Notes: generated by a model from the letters alone, not told the origin. Positions 1 to 12,115 are shown, counted from the stretch's first letter. The stretch: 64,000 bases of DNA from Petunia secreta (GCA_029990175.1 JARKIP010000033.1:20195001-20259000), one strand, 5' to 3'. Translations and numbers: made by a program.

Positions 1-249
1 TTTCTGGTCATGGAAAAATACACTTATTAGTTGAAATTCAAAGTGAGGTTACCATAACTATCACATATCAAAGCCTCATGTTAATGGTAGTTATGATTGA
101 TTGATTCCGGCCTATGTATCAGATCATAGGAATTCATGTGCTCATGAATGTATTTGACAAATTGATCCCTACATGAATCAGAAAATAATCTGATGGTAAT
201 TCTTTAGTTAGTTCCATTATAAAAGGTAGTAACTTTTTCGTAGTTAATA

Positions 250-365
250 GGCGGAATAGGTTCTTTACCCCCTGAACTTGTCCCAAATTATCATTTTCCT
301 ATCAAATTTTTACGGGCATCTATGTTTCCCCCTTAACAAATTTCAAGTGATACTATGTCCCCCCT
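250..365 (+). repeat. Left terminal inverted repeat of the MULE MITE
   Basis: This stretch pairs with the reverse complement of 12446-12482 followed by 1168-1249. The match runs about 115 bp with scattered mismatches. Shared blocks include the TTTACCCCC, CCCCCTTAACAA and TTTCAAGTGATACTA motifs. Confidence 0.75.
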
Positions 366-1167
366 CACTGCCTCTTGACCAATTGCATGGTAGAGAGTGT
401 ATTACACTCACACCAACTCAACGACATGTGGCAGCCACATCAACATATTGTCAGATAAAATAAATAAAAAAATTGTCATGTCAGCCAAAGTCTTCTTCCT
501 TCACCACCACCAAACCCTCCACAGTACATCTACACCCATCACCAAATATTCCTTTTTACCACCATTAAAATGAAAAATATAGAAGAAAAAGCCATTGTAA
601 ATTGCATCTCCGCTGCCAAAATCGCCGCCGCCCCATCAATTTTATTATCCACCACTACACCTGTCATCCCACCACCACTATACCACCATCCACTACCATA
701 TCCACATAGTCACCATTATTGATCATAAAGTACCCACCACCGATCCACAAAAAATCACAACTAAACCAAATTATCAAAATTTCACCACCACTTTATCATT
801 GTTTTCCACTAACAATCATAAAAATTCCTACCACTAGACCACCAAAATCACAACCAAATCCATCTATCAAAAACTTCACAAACGAATATCAAGAACAAAG
901 AACAAATAATGGGTCTCCTAGAAAATTGTCGAGCGCGATTCCACAAACATTGTTCTGAACAGAAATTTTAGGTGAAAGAAGGATGTGATGCTGTGATTAA
1001 GAAATTAAGAAGAAGAAAGAGGAGGTGAGGTAAAGAAGGAATCTGTGGAAAAAAGGCATAAGGGGAAGAGAGGAGAATATTTTTTTGGGGGGGGGGGGGG
1101 AGTGAGGGTGGGTCCTTTTTTCACTCTCACACACTTTTTTTTATTTTTTTTTTAATTTTTTGCCACG
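366..1167. other. MITE interior, no gene recognised
   Basis: The first part is CCA/ACC-rich (480-900) and the second is purine-rich (960-1080). There is a run of about 15 G at 1086-1100, and T-rich tracts follow. Short open frames exist here but lack any recognisable domain or codon pattern. The CCA-rich to purine-rich switch resembles a transcribed 5' region, but nothing identifies a captured gene. Confidence 0.5.
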
Positions 1168-1249
1168 TCGTAGGTGGAATTAGTATCACTTGAAAGTTGT
1201 TAAGGGGGAAAAATGAATGCTTGTAAAAATTAAGTAGAAAAATGGTAAT
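1168..1249 (-). repeat. Inner part of the right terminal inverted repeat of the MULE MITE
   Basis: The reverse complement matches the left repeat from about position 291 inward (CCCCCTTAACAA, CAAGTGATACTA). The outermost 37 bp of the same repeat were displaced to 12446-12482 by the copia insertion. The last five bases, GTAAT at 1245-1249, are the copia target site. Confidence 0.75.
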
Positions 1250-2528
1250 TGTTAGATGTCTGCACTTTCGATAATGACCAGAAACAGAAATATATGAAGT
1301 AGAAAAATTCCAAGCCAACATTATACACTCTCTGTCCTTAAGAAATCTAATCCCCTCACAGTTACCCAAGGTTTGTGGATTAATTTCTCCCAAGATAGAA
1401 CGAATTACCCTCACTGTGATAGCGGTAATTCAAATCACAGTGAATAGCAAATTCAAATAATGGTAGCAAATCACACTGACTCAGAACTTACTTTTATTTT
1501 GAAAACAAATGGAGAGAGTAATGAGAGGGAGAGTATGAAATTTTTTGGGTGATTAAAATAAGACAAAATGCCTATCTTAAAACGTAGTTAGCAGAGGTCA
1601 GTCAGTCTGGCGTTTCCTTGCGTAAAGGACAACTTTTGCATCGGCTCTCTCTCGTTAGGTAGTTCCTATTCTCCGAGTTCTCATCAGAACTCCGATTTAC
1701 AACGTCTGCGATCGAGTAAATAGCTGGATCGGATCGACTTATATCCCAGGCCCCTTAAGCCTCGTCTTTAGCCCATGTGCTTTGTCCTACGGCCATGTCT
1801 CAAACTCATCCGCCCTTATTAGTAGTAGCGAACATCAGGTAACTTTGTGCATTCTCACTTCTGATATCTCCAGGTCTTGTCACCAAAAACTTGACATAAA
1901 AAGTCAAGAGGGCGAGGCCCCTAGCAATGGGGGAAAGGGGAGTGGGTAAGCGGGCCCCTTTCACTTATGTTCTCCTCTCCCCTTCCCCGGTAGCTATGAA
2001 AGATTTCTAAATATATTTCCTTCCTTCCGTTCAGGGGCACTCTAAAGGCTTTGCAACCTTCAGAGCTGGTTGACAGCCGTCTAGTCAGTCCCTCTCGCTC
2101 TTTGATAGACATCTTTCGGTTCTCGGTCACCCCCCCCCCCCCCCTTTCTAGCCAAAGAGCTAAGATCCGCTGCTATTTCCTAATTCCGTGCCACATTATA
2201 GCCACAAGATTTGGAATGAAAAGGCATGAAGATGTCTTTTCATTTTTGGTGAAGCGGCTGTTCATGAAAGACAGCCTTCAAGGTGGCTATTCAATGAAAG
2301 GCACCCTTTAATGAAAATGAGAAACCGCAGCAGCCTTTTTCCCTTTGGAATATTTGCATAACTAGTCCAGTTTTTATTCTGTTACAAAAACGGCCCCAAA
2401 TCAAATATTAAAATATTAATATTAATATTAATATTTAATAAATAAATATTAATATAAAATATTAATCTTTAATAAATATTCCCTTCATTTCCCATTCACA
2501 CCACTTTACCTTCCTTCCAAACCTAACA
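1250..2528 (-). repeat. 3' LTR of the minus-strand copia, with an internal insertion
   Basis: It aligns with the 666-bp LTRs at 17261 and 22863 except for about 619 extra bases at 1578-2196. It starts TGTTAG on the plus strand and ends CCTAACA. The adjacent internal polypurine tract, seen as ATCCCCCACATG just beyond 2528, is conserved with the intact relative. Confidence 0.85.
1578..2196. other. About 619-bp foreign insertion in the LTR, possibly organellar DNA
   Basis: The LTR alignment breaks after AAAATGCCTATCT and resumes at TATAGCCACAAG. The intact copy at 5570-5610 reads straight across this point. The inserted DNA is visibly more GC-balanced than its surroundings, is not repeated elsewhere in the window, and contains a long C run (2130-2146). 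I see no inverted termini and no clear target duplication. The composition and texture recall plant mitochondrial intergenic DNA, so a nuclear copy of mitochondrial DNA is my best guess. I recognise no gene in it. Confidence 0.55.
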
Positions 2529-3104
2529 ATCCCCCACATGAATGGGGAATGGCTATATGAAGAAAAACATGCAGAAAACTGTGTGATTTGCAAGTAAGAA
2601 TTAATTGCATCTGCATAAGTAGGTTTCCCTTTGAACTTTCCGTAGTGAACATATATCAGATATACTCGGTCAATCGGTAGATTTGATATCTTTTAACCGT
2701 CGAATTGGTGTATACCTAGACAATACATGTCACACAATTAATCCTTGACCATTTTTAGTTCTCATTGTTGTGTTCGTTTCAGCCATGAACATCGCCTGGT
2801 TCATGAGTGCGTAGAGAATTGGCCTTACAGAATTCTCCTTGAAGCGGCTTCCACTTTCACACTCACAAAGGTAATTTCTAAACGTGTAATCCCGTAGATC
2901 TACACTGTTTGACAAACCCCGTATCAAACTTAGATAATCATTAAAAAGCATCTTTAACATTTTATCCTTGGTACTAAACATTGTCTTATTAAGAGAACTG
3001 GTTGAGTTGTTTGACAATGTTGGAGCAGTCGTACATAACTTTATTTGAGCTCTTTGAACCTAGATATTGGGATCTCCAGTCTTCTAGGTAAGTTACCGCC
3101 ATGA

Positions 3105-3490
3105 CGACTTGTCCTCGGCCATAGTCCCATTCTCTTCGATGACCTCTACTACCTCTCTAGTTAGCCTTTTGTTAGCGGATCCGACGCATTATCACTTGAC
3201 CTTACAATGTCAATATTGATAATTCCCTAGAGAGTAGTTGTCAAACGGTTTTATGTCTTTGTTGTATGTAACGATTTCCCGTTATACATATTGCTCCCAA
3301 CCCTTCCTATTGACGCTTGACTATTGCAATGTATGCAAACCGATGTCAACAGCTAGTGCCAAAATTGAATATCTTCCAAAATTTTGGAGCCCTTCAATTT
3401 TTCCACTGTTTAATCTAGCATCACCATCAATAGCTGGAAATGGTTGCATCAGTTGTGGCCACAACCTTTTAATATTTAATATATTTCTCA
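3105..3490 (-). pseudogene. Remnant of copia RNase H / pol C-terminus
   Basis: Read on the minus strand, this aligns with the end of the intact pol at about 21960-22300. Shared blocks include the GGACTATGGCCGAGG segment, the TCGGATCCGCT segment and ATTGC.ATAGTCAA. Stops and frameshifts are frequent and no open frame survives. The non-coding 3' region at 2529-3100 is also conserved with 22308-22862, including the bases around CATGAACCAGGCGATGTTCATGG. Confidence 0.8.
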
Positions 3491-4889
3491 ACTATTTTCG
3501 TGTTGCTCTTTACTTGATGCCTAAATTATAGAAACTTCAATCATTATACAAATCCAAATAAATATAGATTTTATAATTATTATTGGTTGGTTCATCGCTT
3601 AAATCCAACTAGATATGGATTTTATCATTAATAGTTTATTTTTCGTCTTATAGACCAATAATTTAATATATCCGTTCGTGAATCGTCATGTCTATATAAA
3701 ACGTTATCTATCAACGATATATCATTTTCATGAAATGTCACAACCTTTCAAGTGACACCATTTTATGAAATTACACAATATTTTCTGAAAAGGCACATGA
3801 CCAATTCTCGAATTGGTAGATTCATCAACTAGTTGCTCCAAAATAGCACTAGTTATGAATTCAAAAATTATCATGCCAATATTCACTAAGGACTCATGGG
3901 GTTACGAGAAAAAGAATCATATCTAATTCTTCTATATAATATAGACATTAAGTCTAATTATACATACGCCAAACGCCCCCACATTTCAAATATAGTTTTA
4001 TAATATTTACTCCTCCAGTTCAATACTTGATTACTTCTTAGTAATAAAACTCACACATGAAGGAATTGAAAATAAACCATAATATACTTCCATCAGACCA
4101 ATGGACATCCACATGTCCGAGCCAAATTGCTGCACTTTTGAATCGGCAATACTTTAGTTGAATCTCCGTTTAGCATATCCACATTCTTCTTCGAAGAAAT
4201 ACCTCACAGGAAAAACTATTCTCTTCCCTGCATTTTGTGTTCGACATTAGGGAAAACAAATTTTCCCGCGCCATAAGCCCACGGCCTTGTCTAACCAACA
4301 ATTCAAATTTCTTTATGATTTAACAAATCGTTAAATTACTGGGTGTAAACTCATGGGATCTAATAAAGTCAACCATCCAATTCCGTGTTGGAATACATTC
4401 CATGAATTCCTTTTACTTCAAGTCATCCAACTGACTGACTCGAAAATTACTTTCACATATGTAGGATACAAGTAAAGTAATGCAAATCAAAGAATGGCAA
4501 TAATTTAATGCCACCATGCTCGTGAGACCTAAAGATAGTAACTGAAACACTTTTGTGTTTGCTTCAATTTACTTGAATGTATCAATTACCAGTGATGGTA
4601 ACATTGGTTATTTTACCTCTTTATTGTTTGGCTTGCAATGAGCCCTAGTGGCATATTCAAAGACAATAAATTGGTTTTCCAAATTGAGAACCATATTCGC
4701 TTTCGTAAGAAGAATCATTTTCCTTCAAGACAAATTTTCAGGACTTGCTGAAAAAAGGTTTCTTACTATAGTTTATTTCTGCACCTCTCGGTGGAACCAA
4801 ACAAAACCACACAGGTTTATTTTGGCAAACAGCCAACCGATCCTCCATTTCAGTCGGGCCATTTCCACTATGTTTTTTATTTTATTATT
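3491..4889. other. Internal copia segment without recognisable similarity
   Basis: Between the RNase H remnant and the leader, where the rest of pol and gag should lie, no match to the intact relative is visible. No protein motif appears in any frame. The segment is AT-rich, with an imperfect repeat of a TCCAA.TA.ATATGGATTTTAT.A-type motif near 3546-3630. It may be decayed internal sequence or replacement DNA in a non-autonomous derivative. Confidence 0.45.
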
Positions 4890-5272
4890 GGAATATAACA
4901 CAACTAAATTTATTAAAACGGTAAAATTTTTAATCTTCAAACCAAATTTAAAAGTACAGTGAAGATTTTATATCTTCAAACTGATTTAACGTACAGTGAA
5001 GTTTTTATATCTTCAAACTGCAAACAACAATATAAATATTTTAATTATCCAAAAATTTTTAATCTTCTGAACGGATTAAACACACAATAATTTTAATAAT
5101 CCGTTGAAGTATTTAAATCTTAAAAAACGAAATATTAAATTTAGAGTAGCAAAATCTTTCCAGATTTTAGTCTCCACAATAGTTTGGAGTAGAAAATCTT
5201 TTCAGATTTTAGTCTCCACAAACAATCTATTATCGATTAGCAGACCAAACTACAAATTAGATTTCTTAAGAT
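4890..5272 (-). other. Copia 5' leader, minus strand
   Basis: The reverse complement matches the untranslated leader of the intact element (17927-18215). This includes the repeated TTTGAAGATATAAAA..CTTCACTGTAC motif and the CGGATTATTAAAAT block. The sequence next to the LTR, 5256-5270, preserves the 15-nt complement of an LTR segment (5350-5364) that is discussed for the intact element. Confidence 0.8.
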
Positions 5273-5714
5273 TGTTATATGTCTGCACTTTCGATAATAA
5301 CTAGAAACAGAAATAGATGAAGTAGAAAAATTCCAAGCCACTGTCTGTCCTTAAGAAATCTAATCCCATCACAGTTACCCAAGGTTTTTGGATTAATTTC
5401 TCCCAAGATAGAATGGAATTACCCTCACTGTGATAACGGTAATTCAAATCACAGTGAACAGCGAACTCAAATAATGGTAGCAAATCACACTGACTCAAAA
5501 CTTACTTTTATTTTGAAAACAAATGCAGAAAGTAATAAGAGGGAGAGTATGCAATTTTTTGGATGACTAAAATGAGGCAAAATGCCTCTCTTTTTATAGC
5601 CACAAGATTTGAAATGAAAAGGCATGAAGGTGTCTTTTCATTTTTGGTGAAGTGGTTGTTCATGCAAGGCAGCCTTCAAGGTGGCTGTTCAATGAAAGGC
5701 ACCCTTTAATGAAA
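5273..5714 (-). repeat. 5' LTR of the minus-strand copia, part 1
   Basis: This is the U5-side two thirds of the LTR, opening TGTTATATGTCTGCAC on the plus strand. It contains the plus-strand image of a TATA box (CTTTTTATAGCC, near 5589). The LTR is cut by the Pack-MULE after TTAATGAAA (5706-5714). Confidence 0.87.
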
Positions 5715-5879
5715 GGGGTTTTTACACCACATGCCCACAAACATAACTTATTTACCTATTTATGCCAATTAAAAGTTGCTTTATACACCACACACATTCA
5801 GCCCACTTTAATTACAATCTATACCCATCGGCTCAGTTTATTTACAGTACATACCCATTCTTTCTCAAAACACTCAATC

Positions 5880-6960
5880 ACTCCATCTTCCAAAAGAATT
5901 TCCAATCGACCTTCAAAGCCCTAATCGAATCGCCAATTCCCAAACTATTCGTCATGTAAACCCAGTTTCTACCCTAAATTCCATTGAAGAAACGTAAATC
6001 TTTGAACGGTAAACGTAAATCTACGTATGCTTCTTTATTTTTCGTTCATTAAGATTTAATTTTTGATTTAATTTTATGCAATGTAAGCTAACTTGTTATT
6101 TTGATTTCGGGTTTCTAGTGACGCTTTCTGAACAACATTATATTTTATAAAATTTTGATTGATTTGATTTTAACAACCAGGTTATTGAGTAATGGAATAA
6201 AATTAGCTAGAGTAGAGCCAAAAGGAAATGGTGGATTTTGTATTGAAGTGCAGTTGGTTTATTGATTTTTTTTCTCGACATATTTTTAAGTGGGAGTTAT
6301 TTCGTTGATTTGGTGTTTGGAAGTGTTAAAAGGGAGTCTTGGAACAACTGGTAAGTTTATCTCCGTGTGACGTATAGCCCACGGGTTCGAGCCATAGAAA
6401 CATCCATTGATGCTTGTATTCGGATAGACTGCGTACGCTACCCCTTGGGGTGTATTTTTTCTACGGACCCTGTGTGCATGATGTTTTGTTTACGAGGCTA
6501 TCCTTTTGGTGTTTGGAAGCCTTATTTGATATAGTTTTCTAGTAAATTTTCTTGAAATATAATAATAATTTTATATTTTAAAAAGCCTCAAGTTTAGCTA
6601 ATTGAATCTTATCAAGAATTCCCAGTACTCTAGTTGTATGGCTTTTGTTCAATGTGAAAAGGTGCAAAGTTAGAAATTAGTTGTTAAACCAAGTCCAATA
6701 TTTAAATTGAATAAATTGAAGAGTCCATTTATTATCCACGTAGATAGTTTGATTATGTGTGTACTCTCTAAAACTGTGAGTACAGTTAGTTTGTTTTAGG
6801 TATTGGAAAGATGAATCTCAACAATGTTAAGGTTCCTAAGATGCCAGGTGGTGGTGGTGCTTTTGCTTTGATCAAGTTCGGAGTTGTTGCTGGTCTTGGT
6901 GTATATGGTATTGCTAACAGTCTTTACAATGTTTCTGGTTATTTATTGTCTATGCAACTT
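5880..6960 (+). pseudogene. PHB (fragment): Captured prohibitin 5' end: leader, intron and first coding exon
   Basis: An ATG at 6811 opens MNLNNVKVPKMPGGGGAFAL and continues through IKFGVVAGLGVYGIANSLYN. This is the conserved N-terminus of the plant type-2 prohibitin group, a mitochondrial inner-membrane ring scaffold (family knowledge, recalled). It is preceded by an intron-like acceptor, TTGTTTTAG, ending at 6799, and followed by a donor, GTAAGA, at 6961. The exon is thus 150 nt. After NV the family continues DGGHRAIVFNR; here the sequence is about 9 nt shorter and reads SGYLLSMQL, so the end of the exon is damaged. The leader exon probably lies near 5880-6010 (CTAATCG/CCAAT-rich, no ATG frame). 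No downstream prohibitin exons are present. It cannot make prohibitin; a short chimeric transcript is possible. Confidence 0.8.
6344..6490 (+). mobile_element. tRNA-derived SINE, TS-like, degenerate
   Basis: A polymerase III B-box, GGTTCGAGCC, lies at 6384-6393, with A-box-like sequence (GTAAGTTTATCTCCGTGTGAC) about 35 nt upstream. The downstream body resembles the Solanaceae TS SINE pattern (CATAGAAACA..., CTGCGTACGCTACCCCTTGGGG, CTACGGACCC). The match is from memory and diverged. It sits in the captured prohibitin intron. Confidence 0.65.
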
Positions 6961-9354
6961 GTAAGAAAATTTTCTTTTTAACACTTTATCACTAAGACTC
7001 AAGTTATCATGGTTAATTAATTATCTACAAGCCTAGGAAGTTAAAACTTTCGATAAGCATAGATGTGTGTTTATATTTTCTTGGAATCGACAAGTAAAAT
7101 GCAACCCTTTTTGTATTTTTTCAAGACTATATTCAAGAAGTTTGTTTATTAGAGTTGTTGATCATTTTTCATTAGAGTATGCTAAAGTTCAGAGCTTTAA
7201 GGCAGCGGTTGTTATTTCCTTTATCATAAAAAAATAAAGTTGATAGCTTTAAAAGCTCGATGGTTGAATTGGATTTTGCATCTTCTAAACTTGCTCGGTA
7301 GAACTTTGTTATCTTTTGGCTTGTCTTGTGATAGACATAATTTTTGTATTCTTAAATTAAACTAATAAAATTGGGCGATGTCGGATTGAACTGTTACTGC
7401 CAGTAAGATTTATCTATGGTTATTTTTTCACTGCTGCATTGGAACATTGCATTAAAATCCTTTCGCTCCATCAAAGAATCATGTTTTAGCTACCGAATTT
7501 GAATTGGTTGATTATATAGTTCATTATATGGAATGTTTTAGGTATCTATAAGTAAAAGGCTCGTCTCTTTAATATTTACTACTCACTATAGTGTTGTAGT
7601 AAAAAGATTTAAAGGAAAGTGGCTAATTATAGTTCATTTTGTACGATTGTTAATATTCTGCTTTGGTCTTTCAGAAGTGACTGTGCAATTAGTTTTGGTT
7701 CTATGTGTTCAAAGCTTGTGAAGAAATGGTTTATGTTTTTTCTTATTGAATTGCTTGAGAATCCTCTATAGTTTAATTCTTTGAGTTAGTTATTGTATGC
7801 TGATAATATTAGAGTAGTGACCTGCTTGTTTTAGCCCACCTTTGACATAAGTTTGTGCTTGCATCATTTTATGTAGATCTGTAACATTTGAGGGAGAGGG
7901 GGAGGGGGAGGGGATGAAGGTGATGTTTCTTTTGGTTATATGAGGTATAAGCTTTACTGCATAGAGCTTGAGTCAAGAAATAGCAATGGGAACTTCCAAT
8001 GTTACTTTTACTGAGCATATTTTACAATTAGAGCTTATTTGGTGTACTGATGTCTACATCCCCTCTTCTTTAGTTCTTTAATATTTATCAAATGTATTAT
8101 GTGCAAAACCAGGCTGAAGAAAAAGTAAAAGCTGCAGCTAACAAATTATAGAATGTATGCTATGCCAATGGAGAAGGTCAAATCTTTTGATAGATGTGCT
8201 ATTCTGTTCCTCTTATTGCTTCTAGTATTTTTTTTTGTTGATGTTCAAAAACATCATGCAGAAAGGGCTTAAAGTTGCCCATGGAATCTGAATTCGCCTA
8301 ATATACTACATATATGATATATGTAATTTAGACAAGACGTACTGATGCATGTAGCTTCTTTGCTTTTAAGATAAGCTTGGTGTTTCCATTTGGATATTTT
8401 GATATCTATTTGCTCGTACCTATAAAGTGTGGTAAAGATCTTTTGATTGCAATAATAATTCCCCATGAAGGCCAGAATAACTTATAGTAAGTTTCTTTCC
8501 ATTAAATACTATCTTGGAAGTCAGATTCCAATTTCAATGAATCCTTCATTTATTGAATTGAGCTGGGTATTCTGCTTTGCTAAGTCCTAACACTAGGGAC
8601 TTAAGCAGGACAACTCATGCCATTGCCAAGCCATCGTTTCCTTTATGTTCCTAATTTTTATTATTCTTGTCCCTTTCTTTTGGCAGCACTACTTCTACTT
8701 GAAAATGGATAAAATCATTTTTGTGCCTAAAATATTAAGTGGATGATAGTATATGTTGGAAGCTATAAGCCTTGAAATATTTTGTGTTGTTCAAGACAAT
8801 TATTTAATTAAGAATTTGTTAAGTAGTCGATATTAAGTGAATAACTACTCGTAATGATTGTTCTTGTTCCTTAATATATACCTATATGTGTCTCTCTGAT
8901 TACTTAATCGAGAACTTAGTGACCACTGGGCATGTCTTTGTTATAGTAATTTATTTGTTACTCCATCCTTGCAGGCTCCAAGTCCCATATACCAGATAGC
9001 TTCAAGAGTAAAATCAAGAATACTCGTAGTTCCAGCTTGTTCTTTCATTGAGTCCATTGGGCCTCCAGTTTTCTTTACGAGGTTAATCGATGAGCAACTA
9101 TTTTTTGTAAACTGATGAAGTAACTTAACTCTTAGTAGCTTCTTTTGTTTTTTCAGTTTTTTGTAAGTCCGTAGTGTTATAACTTTATGAGAATGTCATG
9201 GAATTATCTATTTAAGATGGCAAAAGGTTTCCTCTTTTATAATTACGCACATGCAAATGCAAAAAATTTAAATTCTTGTGTAACAGTCCTCTCATATTGT
9301 GATGACAAGTTTAAGATCAGTGAGATATCGAGCCGAGATTCTAAGATTTGTGCA
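6961..9354. other. AT-rich non-coding interior of the Pack-MULE
   Basis: No open frame with recognisable protein similarity is visible on either strand. Isolated acceptor-like sites (AACCAG at about 8112, CTTGCAG at about 8974) are followed by short codable stretches. These could be traces of further captured exons, but I cannot assign them. A G/A-rich patch lies at 7892-7915. Confidence 0.4.
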
Positions 9355-10010
9355 TAATTTTTGCATACTTAGAATATAATGTATGCCCTTGGAATATATT
9401 GTATACCCTTGAAATATACTATATATTTTTACAGTATCCAATATTATTTTTACCTTTGAAGAATGATGTGATTTGAAATAGTATACTACAATTTTTTTCA
9501 CTGAATACCATTAGAGTGTATCGTATACTTTTACAGTATACAATGCTACTTTTCCTTTGAAGAGTCCTATGTTTGAAATAGTATACTCCAATTTTTTACT
9601 ATCACTGTATACCCTTCGAGTATACTGTATATATCCTTAGAGTATATCATATATTTATATAGTATACAGTGTTATTTTTCCTTTGAATAATCTATGTTTT
9701 GAAATACAGTAAATCTTTGGAGTATATACCCTTGGAGTATATTGTATACATTTACACTATACAATGTTATTTTTCCTTTGAAGAATGCTATGTTTTGAAA
9801 TAGTATGCTTCAATTTTTTGTTATCACTGTGTACCCTTGGAGTATATTGTATACTCTTGGAGTATACCGTATACTTTCATAGCATACAGTGTTATTTTTT
9901 ATTTTGAAGAATGCTATATTTTGAAAAAGTATACTCATATTTTTCGGTATTACTGTATACCCTTTGGAGCATATTGTATACTCTTGGAGTATACCTTTTT
10001 TGTGCGAGAT
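9355..10010. repeat. Satellite array 1: GTATAC...CCTTGGAGTATA repeats
   Basis: Imperfect tandem units of roughly 110-115 bp repeat the pattern GTATACCCTTGGAGTATATTGTATAC, then a TTTTACAGTATACAATG segment, then TTATTTTTCCTTTGAAGAATGCTATGTTTTGAAATAGTATAC. Starts are visible near 9389, 9607, 9727, 9830 and 9955. The GTATAC hexamer is palindromic and recurs several times per unit. No coding potential is seen. Confidence 0.75.
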
Positions 10011-10326
10011 GCTATTGGATAAATGATTGTTATCAATTTTTATTAGTCAAAATGTAGTAGTATAAGACAACTAAATTAAATTAAGAATTTGTGACTTTGG
10101 CCTACTTGATGTTGGTGGTGTTGATGACTACTTTTTCATTTACTATTTTGGTGCTTTTGGTTACTAATATTGTAGTTTTACTCTAAAACCTAATTATCAT
10201 GTTATTTGGATCTATTGATATTGCCATTGTAACTTTGAAAATAAATGGAGGAAAAATACAAAAATTAGTATTTGGTGTTAATTACATAAAAAATAGATAT
10301 TTCAATTTTTTATTATTTTAAACGAA

Positions 10327-11700
10327 GTATATCTTTTTGGTATATCGTATACTCTTTTGGTATACCTTTTTGTGTATGAATCAAAGTGTGAGATGTGATC
10401 GAACGAATGGATGTTTTCATTTTTGTTGTTATATAAGTATACCTTTTTGGTATACCGTATACACTTTTTGGTATACCTTTTTATATTTATATCAAAGTGT
10501 GAGATGCAATCGAACGAATGTACATTTTGATTTTTGTCGTTATAAATAAAGTATACATTTTTGGTATACCATATACACTTTTGGTATACCCTAGTGTATT
10601 TGGATCAAAGTGTGCGATGCTATCAAGCAAATAAATATTTAAGTTTTTGTTGTTTTGAAAAAAATATACATTTTTTGTATACTATATACTCTTTTGGTAT
10701 ACTTTTTTGTATTCCCATCAAATTGTGTGATGCTATTGAGCAAATAAATATTTTAATTTTTGTTGTTTTTAACAAAGTATACCTTTTTGGTATATCGTAT
10801 ATTCTTTTGGTATAACTATTTGTGTTTGGATCAAAGTGTGTGATGCTATCGAGCAAATAAATATTTCAGTGTTTATTATTTTGAACAAAGTATACCTTTT
10901 TGGTATGTTGTATACCTTCTTGGTATACTGTATACTCTTTTGGTATACCTTGTTATGTTCGGATCGAAGCGCGAGATGTTACAGAACACATAGATATTCC
11001 AATTCTTATTATTTTTAAAGGATTATACCTTTTTAGTATGTATTGTATGCTCTTTTGTTATACCCTTTTGTATTTGGATCAAAGTGTGCGATGCTATCGA
11101 ACAAATAAATATTTCAATTTTTGTTGTTTTGAACATAGTATACCTTCTTGGTATACTTTATACTCTTTTGGTATACCTTATTATGTTTGGATCGAAATGC
11201 GAGATGTTTTATAACGCATAGATATTTCAATTTTTATTGTTTTAATGAAGTATACCTTTTTGGTATATTGTATACTCTTTTGGTATACCCTTTTGTGTTT
11301 GGAACAAAGTGTGCGATGCTATCGAGCAAATAAATAATTTATTTTCTGTTGTTTTGGACAAAGTATACCATTTTGGTATATTGTATACTCTTTTGGTATA
11401 CCTTATTATGTTCGGATCGAAGTGCGAGATGTTACAGAATACATAGATATTTCTATTTTTGTTATTTTTATGAAATATATCTTTTTGGTATACCGTATAC
11501 TCTTCTGGTATACCTTTTTGTTTTAAGATCAAAGTGTGAGATTCTATCGAGTAGATAAATATTTCAGTTTTTTATTTTGAACAAAATATACCTTTTTGGT
11601 ATACTTTTTTATGTTTGGATCAAATTGCGAGATGTTACAGAACCAATTTATATCATGGATCTGTTGTTTTAAATACAATATACCTTTTGATATCACGATA
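10327..11700. repeat. Satellite array 2: GTATACCTTTTTGGTATAC repeats, about 112-bp period
   Basis: About 12 imperfect units begin near 10327, 10436, 10552, 10663, 10777, 10889, 11023, 11137, 11249, 11361, 11475 and 11586. Each has a palindrome-rich head (GTATACCTTTTTGGTATAC, GTATACTCTTTTGGTATACC), then TTTGGATCAAAGTGTG.GATGCTATCGA, then an AAATAAATATTTCAATTTTTGTTGTTTTGAA segment. Two sub-variants differ at TGTTACAGAACACATAGA versus GCTATCGAGCAAATAAA. The many short frames are by-products of the repeat. Confidence 0.85.
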
Positions 11701-11755
11701 TACCATATTAATATACAATATAAGCTAAGAGTATATATTTTTGATATATTAGACA

Positions 11756-12115
11756 AAAAAAATTCATATAGATATCAAATATGTTATATTAATCACTAAT
11801 ATAGAGAGGAAAAAAAATAGAAAAGGAGAAAAATCAACAAAGAAAAAACATTAAAAAAAACAAAAACAAAAACAAATTGAGTAGAATAAGATTATGGAAA
11901 AAGAAAAAAAGGAAAAAACATAAAAAAATTGGGGAGACATGAATAGTGTTTGAAAAAGAAAAAGAAGAAAGGAAAAAAAAAGGACAAAAAAGTGTGAAAA
12001 TGGAGAAGGAGAAAAGAATAATAAAAGAATGACAAAAGAAAATAAGAGATAAAAATAATAAATGATATAAGGAGAGAGAGAGAGGGAGTTGAGTTTCTTG
12101 TTTTATGACTCAAAA
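11756..12115. repeat. Purine-rich low-complexity tract
   Basis: A strongly A/G-biased plus strand (GGAAAAAAA, GAAGAAAGG, GAGAGAGAGAGGGAG) runs up to the Pack-MULE right terminal region. No protein or RNA feature was recognised. Confidence 0.6.

Noticed and set aside
719..958. Open frame in the CCA-rich MITE interior
   Set aside because: Low-complexity Pro/Lys/Ile-rich product in non-coding MITE sequence with no domain and no conserved relatives known to me.
6384..6393. Functional tRNA gene suggested by the B-box
   Set aside because: No cloverleaf with paired acceptor and anticodon arms can be drawn. The downstream sequence matches a TS-like SINE body.
10337..11558. Overlapping open frames in the GTATAC satellite
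   Set aside because: They are generated by the tandem repeat on both strands, and their products are Tyr/Phe/Leu-rich repeats without protein character.
9355..11700. CRISPR-like array
   Set aside because: The units are contiguous imperfect tandem repeats without unique spacers, in a plant nuclear sequence.
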